Positions 22,481 to 33,420 of a DNA stretch of 64,000 nucleotides are shown one piece after another (the stretch's first letter is position 1; each line of letters opens with the position of its first letter). The notes beneath the pieces are model-generated. The model was not told the origin of the DNA and did no database searches. It saw only the letters and a list, made by a program, of their open reading frames with translations. Origin of the DNA: Paramyrothecium sp. XJ0827 (lineage: Eukaryota; Ascomycota; Sordariomycetes; Hypocreales; Stachybotryaceae); assembly GCA_020881915.1 (NCBI GenBank), contig JAJFPB010000001.1, positions 682,001 to 746,000 on the forward strand, read 5' to 3'. The translations under genes were made by a program, and so were the position numbers.

Positions 22481-23250
22481 ATGAGTGAATTAGCACCAGG
22501 CGACAAATCGGCTTCTCAGTTTCCTTCTGACCATCTACACAAACCTGAAGACGTCATTCCAGCTGCCGAAATTAAAGATGCCAGCCAGGGTACCGGACCA
22601 GCCCCGGTTCATGAGCTGCCGGCAAATCTTGTCGAGGTAGAGTATGTCTTCCTCACCTTGAGTCAAAAATAGTAGTGGCGCCGAGTCGGAAAGGCTGACT
22701 ACACCCTTTGTTAGAAGCGATAAGATCGAGGACTCTGCCGCGGCGAAAGAATCCCCTATGGCTAGTGTGGGAGAGACGGGTGGTCCGGCAATACACCAAG
22801 AAGCAGGCCCCGAAATGGTCACACCGCTGTCTTCATTGACGTCAAATCCAACTATGATTGATTGTCCATATTGTCATACGCGAACGATGACAAAAATCGA
22901 AAAAGAGGGCACAACGATGCAAACGTGAGTTTCTTGGTCGTGATTCCTGTTTGGGCCGTTGTCACATACTCAACAGCGCCCCCCATCGTTGCAAAGACAA
23001 TCTGAGCCCTCTCAGGAAGTGAAACTGCGCTAATATTGATTCATATCATAGCGTGGTCGGCGCACTTTGTTGTGTCTTTTGTATCTTCCTAACCTGTCTA
23101 CCTTGCATCCTGGGCTGGTATGAAGACACACATATTTACTGCTCAGGCTGCAAGAAAAGAGTCGCGACGATACCGCATGACGGACAAATCCAGATTTGCC
23201 AACCGGTTGTGCATAACCAAGTGCCGTCGAAGTATCATGCAGAGGTCTAA
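22481..23250 (+). CDS. LITAF-domain membrane-associated zinc protein
   Basis: Three exons, 22481-22641, 22673-22924, 23052-23250 (203 aa). The first 110 residues are polar and low-complexity. The LITAF domain covers about 115-190: the first zinc knuckle CPYCHTRTMTKIE, a hydrophobic cysteine-rich segment (VVGALCCVFCIFLTCLPCIL) and the second knuckle YCSGCKKRVATIP. LITAF proteins lie on the cytosolic face of endosomal or plasma membranes with the hydrophobic part embedded in one leaflet, and act in endosomal sorting; fungal members are little studied. Intron 1 has a good GTATGT donor but is only 31 nt (34 nt if the next TAG is used, same frame), which is unusually short. Intron 2 splits the domain with canonical sites. 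Confidence 0.8.
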
Positions 23251-24164
23251 GAGGCTATGCGCATAAGAGATACTGGAAACCTCAAGAATGGCTAGTACAA
23301 CTCAAAGGATCGATCAGGCTTGAACAGGATCGAGGTCGACGGGACGGGGGGCTGTGTAAAGATCCTGCGGGAAGAGATGACATCCTTCAAACATGATCCT
23401 ACAAAGCATTTTTCAATGCTTCTCTACAAATCAGCGATGGAAATCAGACAGGAGTAATTTAATGACGCAGTAATTTATCATCTCAAATAATTCGAAGCCG
23501 TGCCAATCGAGGCAGTCACGCCATGGGGCCGGTAGCTGGACAGAAAGTGAGGCTGGAGAATCCAGGTATCTACACTTAGATTGATGTGGGCGCGTGAAGA
23601 GATCCTTCCGCTACTATGTCATCTGTAATATGAGGAATGCGAAACATAATGTCACGAAAATAAATGATTGCATCAATTGCCGAGCGATAGGAGGGCGCAA
23701 AGCTATCATAGCAGTTACAAATCCCCAATCTTTACGGCAAATTTGGAACACATCTCGGTTCATTGACGGAGTACAATGCGATCGTAGCATGCAACATTCA
23801 GAGTACGGACGTAAAATTCCTTTCTGTCACTCCACGCATGACAAAGGAAAAGCCTGGCTGGGCATTTCGTTCATCACGAAAATGGGGTCCATTGTAGTAG
23901 GGTAAGGCAGGACATCGTTCATCTTTTTAGCAGACGTAAACTGACAAGTGCCGGAAGCTCTCTGTTCTCAGGAAAAGCCCTATGAAAAGCATCATTACAC
24001 GAGCAGAAACATGATATAGGCTCTTCCTCATGCGCACGCAGGATTTGGGCCCTCAGAATGGCTGAACCATCTCGTTGCGCCTTTCATACGCATCATGCAG
24101 GCTTTAGCCCGAAATCCAGGTGTCAGAGCTCTCTTTGAGGTCGACCGGGCTCAGAAGGAAGAGA
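23251..24164. other. intergenic between convergent genes
   Basis: No recognisable gene. One 103-codon ORF (23594-23905) shows no domain, signal peptide or family pattern. Confidence 0.5.
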
Positions 24165-24511
24165 TTAGCAGGCCTCAGTGATAGTGATTATACCCCAGCC
24201 GGTCTCGCAGTTTAAGCACGGGCTCTGGGTGGCACAAGCTGTCTCGGTCTTCGTGATCACTTGTGTTGCTTCGGTGCAGCCGCACGGCAGGAATATCGCA
24301 GCTGTGTGTTGTCTTATGTCAGAAGGGTCCCAAAGATGAGAGCTTCAGACCCACCATCGGCAACACATCCCGATTCGCAATCAAAATCACAACCACCCGT
24401 GGTGCCGGGTCGGACCGTCGACGTGACTGTCACAGCACACGGAGTTCCGTAAGCAGCACAGGTGCTCCCGAAGAGACTAGCCAGAGCAAGGATAGCTACT
24501 TTGGTGAACAT
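24165..24511 (-). CDS. small cysteine-rich secreted protein
   Basis: Two exons, 24355-24511 and 24165-24301, joined over a 53-nt intron (GTGGGT donor, CACAG acceptor); 97 aa. An 18-residue signal peptide (MFTKVAILALASLFGSTC) is followed by a mature chain of about 79 residues with about ten cysteines, in patterns GGCDFDCESGC, LPCGC, ACATQSPCLNCETGW and a terminal EAC. The C-terminus TGWGIITITEAC resembles a fungal family of small secreted proteins ending in GWGxxTxT. The unspliced reading frame would end after 65 residues and lose half the cysteines. Function unknown; size, secretion and cysteine content are those of effector candidates or wall proteins. Family resemblance is from memory and untested. 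Confidence 0.65.
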
Positions 24512-26281
24512 TTTGAATATGTTAAATGAGAAGTTGATGAATTAATCAGACCTTGTTCTCATACTTCCAAAGGAGATATAAGGCCTGGTTTTATAGATCA
24601 GGCTGGTTACCATCTGGAAATTTGTCACACCTCAGCTTCGTCATGACTTTCTGATGTGGGATGCTTGCAGCAAGGATTAACCTCCGAAATGACAGATGAT
24701 CACACTGCTGTGACCAAGAGAAAGAAACGTTCTTGGGCGCCAAGGTGCGTGTGCCTTCACCGCATGTAAGATTGCTCCCCTCACGGCTTTAGCCCCTGTC
24801 CAAGGCATGCATACCTTCACCGCATGTATGGCTTTTTTTTCGGCCTGTCGCTTCTATCGAAGAGTGACTGATTCAGGCACAATCTTTGAAGAATGTTGAT
24901 CGCTCTTTATCTTCTAGATGATGGCCCGACGACCTTTGAATCTAGATACATGCTCCCATCCAGTCAAATTCCTCGCTGCCTTGACGTCATACATCGTTTG
25001 GTTGGAGTAATGTTTTGTTCCATGTGTGATATGCGGCCCATCGGCGCCAAGTGAACGAGTTCACATATTGCCAAGCCATATATTGGTTCTTGCATTGACC
25101 AGTGGAACCAAATCTGGCATGAACGGGCTCAAATCTCCCCGATTAACATGGGGTACGGGAACGGCCCGAGCCTATGAATTTGCGGGGGCCTGCGCGTATC
25201 GTGCCATGGTATGAGGAAACGGGTGAGAACCAGGCCCATTACTCAAAGCTTCTTGAAATCACTACTAATCATTTCCAGGGCGAGCTGCATGAATCACGAA
25301 TTGTGTCGTTATCATGCGACTGGTAGGCAACCTCCGTCCGCAATAAAGAGAAAATGCGGGTAGCAGAGAGGTGAGAAAGCTCCAAGTCCCAGGGCTTACT
25401 TGACGAAGCTATTTGCGTAAAAACTCAGATATTTACAGATTTACAATCAGCCGTGTCAAGGGGAATGCGAAGAAAAGTATGGACATGTAATTCGTCAACC
25501 TTCAAGCTAAGTAGCAGGTATTCAGCGAACAATGGGAATTCCGCCTTGACTTGAGTTTTGAAGGATTCAATGCAGTGGATAGGTTTCGGTAAAACTTACG
25601 ATGCAGGATGAAGTCCCACAATCCACTCCGATAATGCGGCCAAGTTGGGTTGAAAATTGATGTTGATGCTATTCAGGTCAGTCTGCTCAGAACCCGTCAT
25701 CTACAACCATACAGGCCTTACCTAAAGGTCTAGGGTAGGCAAATAGAGCAATTTCGGCCTGGGGTATTTTCTTCTGTCTTTTTGCTCAGGGCGAATGCGT
25801 CAGTGCTCGGGTTCGCTTTAGTATCAGCTTAGCTCTCTACACCTAGCTCCAGCTGGATTCTGTATCGCATTACTAGCTTTTGTCTTGTAGTTGGCATCAC
25901 AAGTTACCATCGCGGCAGTGGCTGTGCGATCCGAATATTGGTTGGCATCTCATGTCTATCGCGACCAGGCTGGCATGCGCAGAGTGGCTGAGTAAATGCA
26001 ACCTAGTCGCTTAGGGTACAGATTCTGCCATTCCGGGGTCGCAGGCCAGGGGTTCGTCTCCCTGGCGCTTCAGTACCTCTAGCCATTGGTCCAATCTCAC
26101 CAAGGCTTTCTGACTGGCAGTTTGCATCTGACGTCGTGTTGTAGCGCAACTACACCAAAGTACCTCCAGAGCATCGCCCCCTTTCTGTTGAATATTCTCC
26201 CAAGTGTTTTCTCATAGGCCTCTCAACCTTCACATTCGAGCTTTGTAACTTGCGCCAAGTTAGACTCGCTCCAACTGGTCA
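24512..26281. other. intergenic with tRNA-like fragment
   Basis: No protein gene recognised in about 1.8 kb. It includes a tRNA-like box A/box B element near 25983-26077, listed separately. The right end precedes the NLR-Ras gene. Confidence 0.5.
25983..26077 (+). other. tRNA-like / SINE-head-like element
   Basis: TGGCTGAGTAAATGC resembles a Pol III box A, and about 70 nt downstream GGTTCGTCTCC resembles box B, inside a hairpin CCAGGG/CCCTGG. The T-loop lacks the conserved A58, and no acceptor stem pairs across the ends, so this is not a working tRNA. It could be a tRNA relic or the head of a short retroposed element. Weak. Confidence 0.3.
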
Positions 26282-27899
26282 ATGTCTGATCCCCTCAGCA
26301 TTGCTGCGTCCATCGCAGGTCTAATAACCTTAGCGGGCACCATTTACACCTCGGTCACAGTGTTTATCGATCGCGTTGAAAATGCGCCACAATTTGCCCG
26401 TACGATTCTCATGGAGGTCTCACTGATGCGGATGACGTTGAAGACCGTGTCAGATTTGATTGACAGGTTCATGGAACTGCCATCAGACAGAAGAGCTATG
26501 GTGCAGCTCGACTACTTAATCTTAACAGTGACTCATGCCGTGATGGTCTTTTCGGATCTGGAAGGGTTTCTCAGTAGCTGGCCGCTTATTGCCAAAGTCT
26601 CCTACTCCCCAATCCAAAGGCTTCGGTGGTCTTTACAGGACGACAAGGCGCAAAGACTGGTCAATAGACTGAGTGACACCAGGGCTGGGCTTTCCTTAGT
26701 ACTCAACGTCCTTCAATGGTATGTCACGCTCTACTATACTCATGTTTGACTTGGGCATAGTTCAGGCCTATCTTTGGTCCTTGCTGACGTTTTCAAATCT
26801 ATCAAGCAATTCTGACTTCGACGCTATGAAATCTCGAGAAACTTTGCAGACTTCTGTCCACCGCCTCCTGCAGGACAATCAAGCTCTCCGTGCCACCTTG
26901 GTTGACAGCTCATTAGTTGCTATCGAGAAGCATGTCGATCCTTCATCCACGTTTAGGAGCATTCGCTCCACATCTCGTGCCCCCAGTATAGCATGGTCCG
27001 AGAGAACAAGCTTATTCTTCACGCAGCCATTCGATATCATCTTGAATGGTACCAGAGTGTATTCTCGTGTGAAAAACAATGAATGCGACATCTCATTGCA
27101 TACGGATCTTGTTGACAGCCACCGTGGTAGCACATATACGGGCATCACATTGGACCGAGTTTCTACAATCTCAGTCATTGCTCTCCCACTCCCATGGTCC
27201 AGCATTCTCAATAAACAGTGGTACAAACACCGATACTTATCAAATATTGAGGAGAAGTCGGAGGCAGATGCTTCTTCTCCTGTAACAAGGAAAATTTCTC
27301 GCCGTATCGTGATAATCGGTGAGCCTGCTACTGGAAAGACCACCTTAGCTCTTAAGGTATGTTCTCATGTTAAGTCGTGTGCGTAGAATTTGCTGATAAT
27401 TCCATAGTTCTGCTATGGGGGTGACTGGCTTTCGTCCGATCCCGATTGGACGATTGAAGACCGACATCGCAAGATTATTCGATTAGATGATCTACAACAC
27501 GAACTAGAAATCGTGGATACCGCAGGTCCTACGGAGTATGATGAGCTTCGGAAATCAGCCATCAAAGAAACTGACGGGATCATTATTGTTTACTCCGTAC
27601 ACAGGCACTTGGAGTTCGAGAAAGTGGCACAACTCCATGCTACCGTCAAGGAGGTTCATGGGCAGTGGAACACAGTGCCCATTGTCCTTGTAGGAACATG
27701 TGTAGACAACAAGAGGTCCAAGATGGTGCCTACTATTAAGGGAAACATGATGGCAGAAAGACTGGGCTGCAAACTCTTCGAATATTCGTCTACAGATGGG
27801 CAGCGTGCCGAGGAACCATTCGTACACATTGTGAAGCAGTTGCAGGCTCCAGTTGAGGAAACGCAAGGACCTAAATTACTAGGGTGGGAGAATATGTAA
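26282..27899 (+). CDS. NLR-type N-terminal domain fused to a Ras-like GTPase
   Basis: Three exons, 26282-26718, 26807-27356, 27408-27899 (492 aa). The N-terminus MSDPLSIAASIAGLITLAGT and following helices match the fungal NLR/STAND N-terminal domain (about 1-165); exon 1 to 2 splicing restores VLNVLQCNSDFDAMKSRETL, as in that family. After a central region of unknown type, a Ras-like domain starts near residue 310: P-loop GEPATGKTT (G1), TIEDRHRKIIRLDDLQHELE, VDTAGPTEYDEL (G3), IVLVGTCVDNK (G4) and EYSSTDG (G5). Differences from Ras: the Gln after DTAG is Pro, and the NKxD motif reads TCVD. There is no CAAX box (ends LLGWENM). The NACHT domain expected after such an N-terminus is replaced by a small GTPase. 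Inferred: a recognition or cell-death switch. Confidence 0.8.
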
Positions 27900-28927
27900 C
27901 GGCAACTAAAGGAACTCGAGAACCCAGCAATTGTCATTAAAGGACTTCAATATACCCAGCACAAGCAGTAATCCTTCTTCATTTATGATGAAAGGATTAA
28001 CTCGCGAAGCTCAATGAATGAACCTGGCTTCTTTGAGCTGAGATTGATTGTCAGCTGAAGTTATGGATTGGCCTCATTATGAAGCTCGGTATCAATCTAA
28101 GGCAGAGCCTCGATCACCATTCTTGGGCTCCAAACACATCATGGCAGAAGGCTCCTTGCTTCGGATTGGCTGACCCACATGTGGGCCGTTTCCCTGTGCC
28201 TACGATTTCTCGAAGCAAAGTCAGTGATTTCGCCCTTAATCTATCTTCATCCTGGTCTTCTTGGATGATGGAGTCTTTTGCTCAACGCACCTATGTTGCG
28301 CAGAAACGAGATGACAGGAGCCAACAGCAGATGCACCCCAGGCCGTGGCCACCACAGTAGCTGGCGTTACATTTTTTTACACACAGTAGCTCAAGTTGCT
28401 TGCATCTCTGCCCACCGTGACCTCGTAAACCTCACCCCTAAGCTGAGGGTCGGCTTTCTGAGATTCTATGTGCTGCTCTACTTAGAACCTTCCAGTCCAT
28501 AGTATCCGCCGCCCAAAAATCACGCCGACCAACCCTTTGGACCTGAAATATACGTGTAGAGGTGCGGTGTCGATTGCACCAGAGTCTACATGTCCAGTTA
28601 GGCATAAGAAAACGCGCTGTTTTAGTCCCACTAAAGGAAAAGAGTGTATCGGAGGCTTACAGGAATGGTAAACGACATGGGATCAAACGATATGCCAAAG
28701 CACTGCATCCAACGCCTTTGTCCGTAATCGAAATAATCCTGTCCAATCACATGGGCGATATGAGTTGTGTGCCCTTGTCATTTCGCGACGCGACTAGCTT
28801 CTCTCGTTCCACCAACAGCCACTCCAACTTACGTATCGCTTGACAACGGATGACACAGACGGCTATACTGGCATAGTCGCCGTTAAAATTTGCTGCAGTC
28901 ATCCTCCATCATTCTTGCCGCTTTAAT
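27900..28927. other. intergenic, no gene recognised
   Basis: About 1 kb with only short ORFs lacking domains. Probably the 3' flank of the NLR-Ras gene and the promoter of the APH-type gene. Confidence 0.5.
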
Positions 28928-29788
28928 ATGTACAGAGTAGCCGAGTCTGCTAGCGGGGGCTCTGACCTCCTAACCTGGGACTACCCATCGGACCCTGGGG
29001 CAGCCTTAGCCAACGCAGTGGTAGGGAAAGAGATTTACCACTTCTATGGCAATCGAGTGTTCGAGCATGTCACATCAAAGGGAGATCTGCGAGCCCTCAA
29101 AGTCCGATCACGAAAGGACGTTCAGCGGACGGAAGGTGATCTCATGCACTACGCCGCAACACATGGCATTCTAGCACCGCGCGTCTATGGAGTCTATGGT
29201 GTTAAAACGAGCTACACTATCGCCACCGTCCTTGTCAGTGATCGAGTGCCTGGTGTAGCTCTGGCTGATGCTTGGCCAAGTCTGAACGAGAACGAGAAGG
29301 AATTCGTGAAGCAGCAGCTCCGTGAACAGTTTTATCGCATGCGGTCCTGCACACAACCGTACATCGGGAGCTTGAACCGGCGGCCGGCGCACAACGTGTA
29401 CAGTCGCATTGTTCCAGAGAGGTTCGGACCATTCGAGGATGAGAAGGCATTCGACGAATGGTGCTTCGCCAGACTGAAATGCCTCCCGCATATCCGATGG
29501 AAATGGAAGCGTTGGCTAAACAAGACGAGGGCGAAAAACCCGAGCAAGTTTGTGCTCACACACGGAGATCTTACGCCACGAAACATCATGCTGCAAGGCA
29601 GCACGGTTACGGGAATCATCGACTGGGAACGGGGCGGTTTCTTCCCCGAGTATTGTGAATACGCATGGGCAATGAAGCTTTGCCACAGCCACGAGGAGTG
29701 GTGGCTACCGGTCCTGAAGGAGATTCTTGAGCCTTGTTCCGCTGAGAGAGTCGAGTTCACCGGCATGGTAGAGGAACGTGGATGGTGA
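28928..29788 (+). CDS. aminoglycoside-phosphotransferase-like (APH) kinase-fold protein
   Basis: A single exon of 286 aa. Kinase-fold landmarks are visible: a Lys in DLRALKVRSR (ATP-binding lysine), a catalytic-loop-like THGDLTPRNIML near residue 216, and the metal-binding IIDWERGGFFPEYCEYAWAM. The order and spacing match the large fungal APH/choline-kinase-like family, which expanded greatly in filamentous fungi; the natural substrate is unknown for most, and drug resistance should not be assumed. No signal peptide or membrane helix. It stands alone between intergenic stretches on the same strand as the NLR-Ras gene. Confidence 0.85.
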   Translation: MYRVAESASGGSDLLTWDYPSDPGAALANAVVGKEIYHFYGNRVFEHVTSKGDLRALKVRSRKDVQRTEGDLMHYAATHGILAPRVYGVYGVKTSYTIATVLVSDRVPGVALADAWPSLNENEKEFVKQQLREQFYRMRSCTQPYIGSLNRRPAHNVYSRIVPERFGPFEDEKAFDEWCFARLKCLPHIRWKWKRWLNKTRAKNPSKFVLTHGDLTPRNIMLQGSTVTGIIDWERGGFFPEYCEYAWAMKLCHSHEEWWLPVLKEILEPCSAERVEFTGMVEERGW

Positions 29789-30616
29789 GCTCGCAGCTCC
29801 CGCTGATTGCCGTTGACGCGGGGATGATTCAATCTTCGCCCGCCGAGGACATTTCATTATACTTCAAGACCTTCCGGAAGCTGTGAAAGTATCAAGCCAT
29901 GGAATTTAAAGGCAGCTGTGGATCTGTTGATCGTTTTGGTTGTCTCTGGAACATCTATCATGCAGAATTACTTGATCTTGTTACCAACCCCAGTGCTATG
30001 CGTGATGATGACTGTTTCGATCATAGACTAGACCCTTGTAGTGCTTACAGATTCCAAGATGGCTGCGTTCATTATTGGCGTATGCCTCGGTCATCCATGA
30101 ACGAGGGTGGCTGGCCAGCATAACTCATTTGGCAAAAATCTTGAAAGTCCCAAACATGCATCCTGGCCAAAAGGCTCTTCTGACTTCATCTGATCTACTA
30201 AATGGTTTGGCATGTATTGGGACGCATGACCGTCGGGTGATGGTGCTCGTCTGGATCCCCTCGGTATGGACTTGGCTGGACGCCCACGGATTCAACCGGT
30301 TCATCTTCTTCACTAGGCGACGAGGAGTCACGAAGAATTTGCTGCGATAGTCTGGTGCTATGTCCCGTCTACGATTCTTGCGCTGACGACAGTGTCCGTT
30401 TCATTTTGCATATCATTGCTTTCTGCTTACTCGAATCGTCGACGCATCCTTTCGTTCTCCTACCTACTTACCATAACCACCAGTCAGAATCACGTGATTG
30501 CGGTCAAGAGGGATGTGGTAAACAGATGTCAGCGCAGATGAGGGGGAGCGACATAAGCTGACTGGACAGCTCGTCTTTAATGCACAACGCCCTACGTTAC
30601 TCGTCCATCGCTAGAG
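29789..30616. other. intergenic, no gene recognised
   Basis: 3' flank of the APH gene and promoter of the hydrolase at 30617. Short ORFs show no domain. Confidence 0.5.
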
Positions 30617-31987
30617 ATGAAGCTTGGTTCGAATGCTGTGGCACTTGGGCTGGCAGTAGTTGGTGCCTCGGTAGTGTTTTACTGGCGACGAAAGCAGGGG
30701 TCCATCGACGCCAAGCCTCGACGAGACATTGAGCTCAAAGTGTCAAAGATCCTCGAATTGATACAAAACGAACAGTGGTCCGCTTTGCAACAGCACTTTA
30801 CACCTTTTCTTCGGCTGTTTATCACAGTCTCGCTTCTCAAAAATGGTTGGCAGCTCATCTCTACATCCACAGGACCAGTGCAGTACGTGGGCAAAGCGAC
30901 CATATCTCCTGGCTGGTTGGTAACGGCCAAGGTGCCCGTCCATTTTAAGCGATGCAACCTGGCCATGGTGCTGCCGATGACGTCCGGCGGTAGCCTGTTG
31001 GGGCTCAGATTCGTGCCACTGAGGCTCGCCGGGCTCGGTGCGGCATGGAGCTTTCCGTCCTACGCAACGGCCGGCGCGTCTCGCCAGGAGGATCTGAAGG
31101 TTGGCGACGAAAACAAGGTTGAGGCCATCATGCAGCTCCCCAAGGAAACTGGACTGTATCCCTGTGTCATTTTCCTAGCTGGTTCTGGACCCAGTGACAA
31201 AGACGAGACGGCTGGTAGCCTGAAGCCATTCAAGGACCTCGCCCTTGGGCTCGCAGAGCAGAAAATTGCGAGCATACGGTTCGACAAAGTCACTCTGACG
31301 CATGCAAGACGTTTCCGCAAAAAAAAGACATTCACTCTCAACGACGAGTATATGGAGCAGGCGTTAGGCGCTATCCAGCATGCACACTCCCACGCCGAGA
31401 TTGACGAGGAAAAGATTTACATACTCGGCCACAGCCTAGGCGCTGTTCCAGCTGTACGAATTGCTAACACGAATACCACTGTCAAGGGCTGCATCATCAT
31501 GGCTGGACCTGCAAGGCCTTTCTACCATTCGTACGTACGCCAACTTCGCTACTTCGCTTTGTTGGACGGGGGGGCCTCCGACGTTCTGCAACAGGAGATA
31601 GACAAAGCCGAGCAAGCAGCGCAAGTTGCAGACAGTGCGGAGCTCAACGTCACAACGCCCGCGGAGGATTTACCTTTCGGGATCCCTGCGTCCTACTGGA
31701 TAGACTACCACGCTCACGACCCGGTGGTAGCTATATCCCGGATGGACAAGCCTGTTCTCTGTCTACAAGGCTCGAGGGACTACCAAGTCGACTCTGTGGA
31801 AGATTATGCAAAATGGGTCTCAGTCCTGGAGACGAAGCGTAATGCAGAAATGCATCTCTACGAGGGTCTGAATCACGCTTTCGTCAAGGGAGAGGGGCAG
31901 CCTACGCCTGCGGAGTATGACTTGGCCGGGAACGTTGATGAAACTGTCATCCGCGACATCACTAGGTGGATCCTGCTTGCCAAGTAA
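30617..31987 (+). CDS. bacterial-type alpha/beta hydrolase with DUF3887-like N-domain
   Basis: A single exon of 456 aa. Residues about 5-25 form an N-terminal membrane anchor (ALGLAVVGASVVFYW followed by RRKQG). About 35-120 (ILELIQNEQWSALQQHFTPF, LLKNGWQLI) resemble the DUF3887 NTF2-like domain found before hydrolases in Firmicutes and other bacteria. The hydrolase shows VIFLAGSGPSDKDETAGSLK, SIRFDKVT, the nucleophile elbow GHSLGA, IIMAGPARPF, an acid in QGSRDYQVDS and a His in GLNHAFVKG. Bacterial relatives are carboxylesterases of the EstD/YcjY type. Lack of introns and the bacterial domain pair suggest horizontal transfer, with the membrane anchor perhaps gained later. Substrate unknown. 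Confidence 0.75.
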   Translation: MKLGSNAVALGLAVVGASVVFYWRRKQGSIDAKPRRDIELKVSKILELIQNEQWSALQQHFTPFLRLFITVSLLKNGWQLISTSTGPVQYVGKATISPGWLVTAKVPVHFKRCNLAMVLPMTSGGSLLGLRFVPLRLAGLGAAWSFPSYATAGASRQEDLKVGDENKVEAIMQLPKETGLYPCVIFLAGSGPSDKDETAGSLKPFKDLALGLAEQKIASIRFDKVTLTHARRFRKKKTFTLNDEYMEQALGAIQHAHSHAEIDEEKIYILGHSLGAVPAVRIANTNTTVKGCIIMAGPARPFYHSYVRQLRYFALLDGGASDVLQQEIDKAEQAAQVADSAELNVTTPAEDLPFGIPASYWIDYHAHDPVVAISRMDKPVLCLQGSRDYQVDSVEDYAKWVSVLETKRNAEMHLYEGLNHAFVKGEGQPTPAEYDLAGNVDETVIRDITRWILLAK

Positions 31988-33420
31988 AGCTCGGCCTGCA
32001 GGTGCTGTTCATGATGCGGCGAGACAAAGAACGATGATTTTGATACAGTAATGTACTTTTCTTTTATAATTAGTGAGAAAGAACCCTCAACTCTACAGTG
32101 TCGTGGCGAAGACTGTAACAATATACTTACCTCATCGCAAACTCTTTGGTCCAGTGTCGCCATTGCTTCTGGAGTGGCGTAGAAGGTAATAGAAGAGGAT
32201 TGGTTACCATACAGTCCCGTGATGCATGCCCAGTGGTCATGCTTTGCGGATCTATTGCTTCTTTGACCCTCAGCCATTGATATCCTAATAGTTGCGTCAC
32301 ATGGTCAGAATTGTGTAAAGGGGTTCTCGCACGGGGCCTCCTCCTGGATGATGCGTGCCTGATTGTACTTCAAATTCCTTTCAGCACAAATTTAGGTCTG
32401 TTTTGTTGCACCCATCACAGTTGAAGGCCCCGGCGGCCTATCATTGGCATGTGCTGGTCTCGCCATGATTGTTTTCATGATTGATGCACATGCAAAGGAG
32501 CACGTACGAGGTGGCATCAAAGAACCCTCCTGCGCTCAAGCCGCTCTACGCAGAATTGGTTGACTTGTTATTCACTGGTCTTGCATGCGAAGGTCTCACT
32601 GGAATTTGGATCTTCTACCAGCGCTTCATGGCTGGGTTTCTAGAGACCTGACGTGCAGCCTGGGGCCGCTTCATCGACGCGAATCAGCGTGGAACACAGA
32701 CTCCACGGCAGCCACCGAAATGAGAGGGCGCTGCAATTGCGCGAGCCGAGTGAGATGGAGAGGCATCAAGGCATGAGGGAGGAATGCAATGCCTCCCATT
32801 CAAAAGCTTGGACGATTGAATGGCATTACACGGACCCAGCAGCGAGCAGAGTCTCAAAGACAGTCGTCCTGCCACAAGGTGCTCTACTTACCCAGCTTTG
32901 GACCCTTATTTAGAACCAACCGTGCGTCAGATGCCAATGCTGAAAGCCAGTCGATGGGTCATAGTGCCAGGGGAGTCCAATCAGGGGGAGGTATTTGACG
33001 GTGCTAAAAGGTCAAGCGTAACAGCATGTCCAATTCTACGTCCAAGCTGAAAGAAGGCAAGCAATCCCTTCATTTGGCATTTGTTTGACTCTTTGTCAAC
33101 ACGCAGGGCTCTACCCGCGCCCAACAGGATGGGTTCAGGACTGTGATACTGGGCAGGTAGTGGCTGCAAACTCTCGGTATCACTCAAAGATAAATAAACT
33201 ACGTGCTCTGCTCCCTTCTCCCTCAGTGAATCACTGCACCAAGGCAGACACTCTTGCGGTATCACGTTGTTTTACCTGTGGAAGGGTTTCTACAAGACCA
33301 TCTAGTAAGTACTACAGCCTCCAAATAATCAGCTACAGGAAAGCTATATCTTTGCTAACAAAAGCCTAGGTCATCGAAAACCACTGGCAGGGGCGTGTCT
33401 CCCACCTGAGTTGTGTGAGG
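31988..33420. other. intergenic, no gene recognised
   Basis: About 1.4 kb with ORFs under 135 codons on both strands, without domain patterns. No repeats or RNA genes noticed. Confidence 0.5.
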
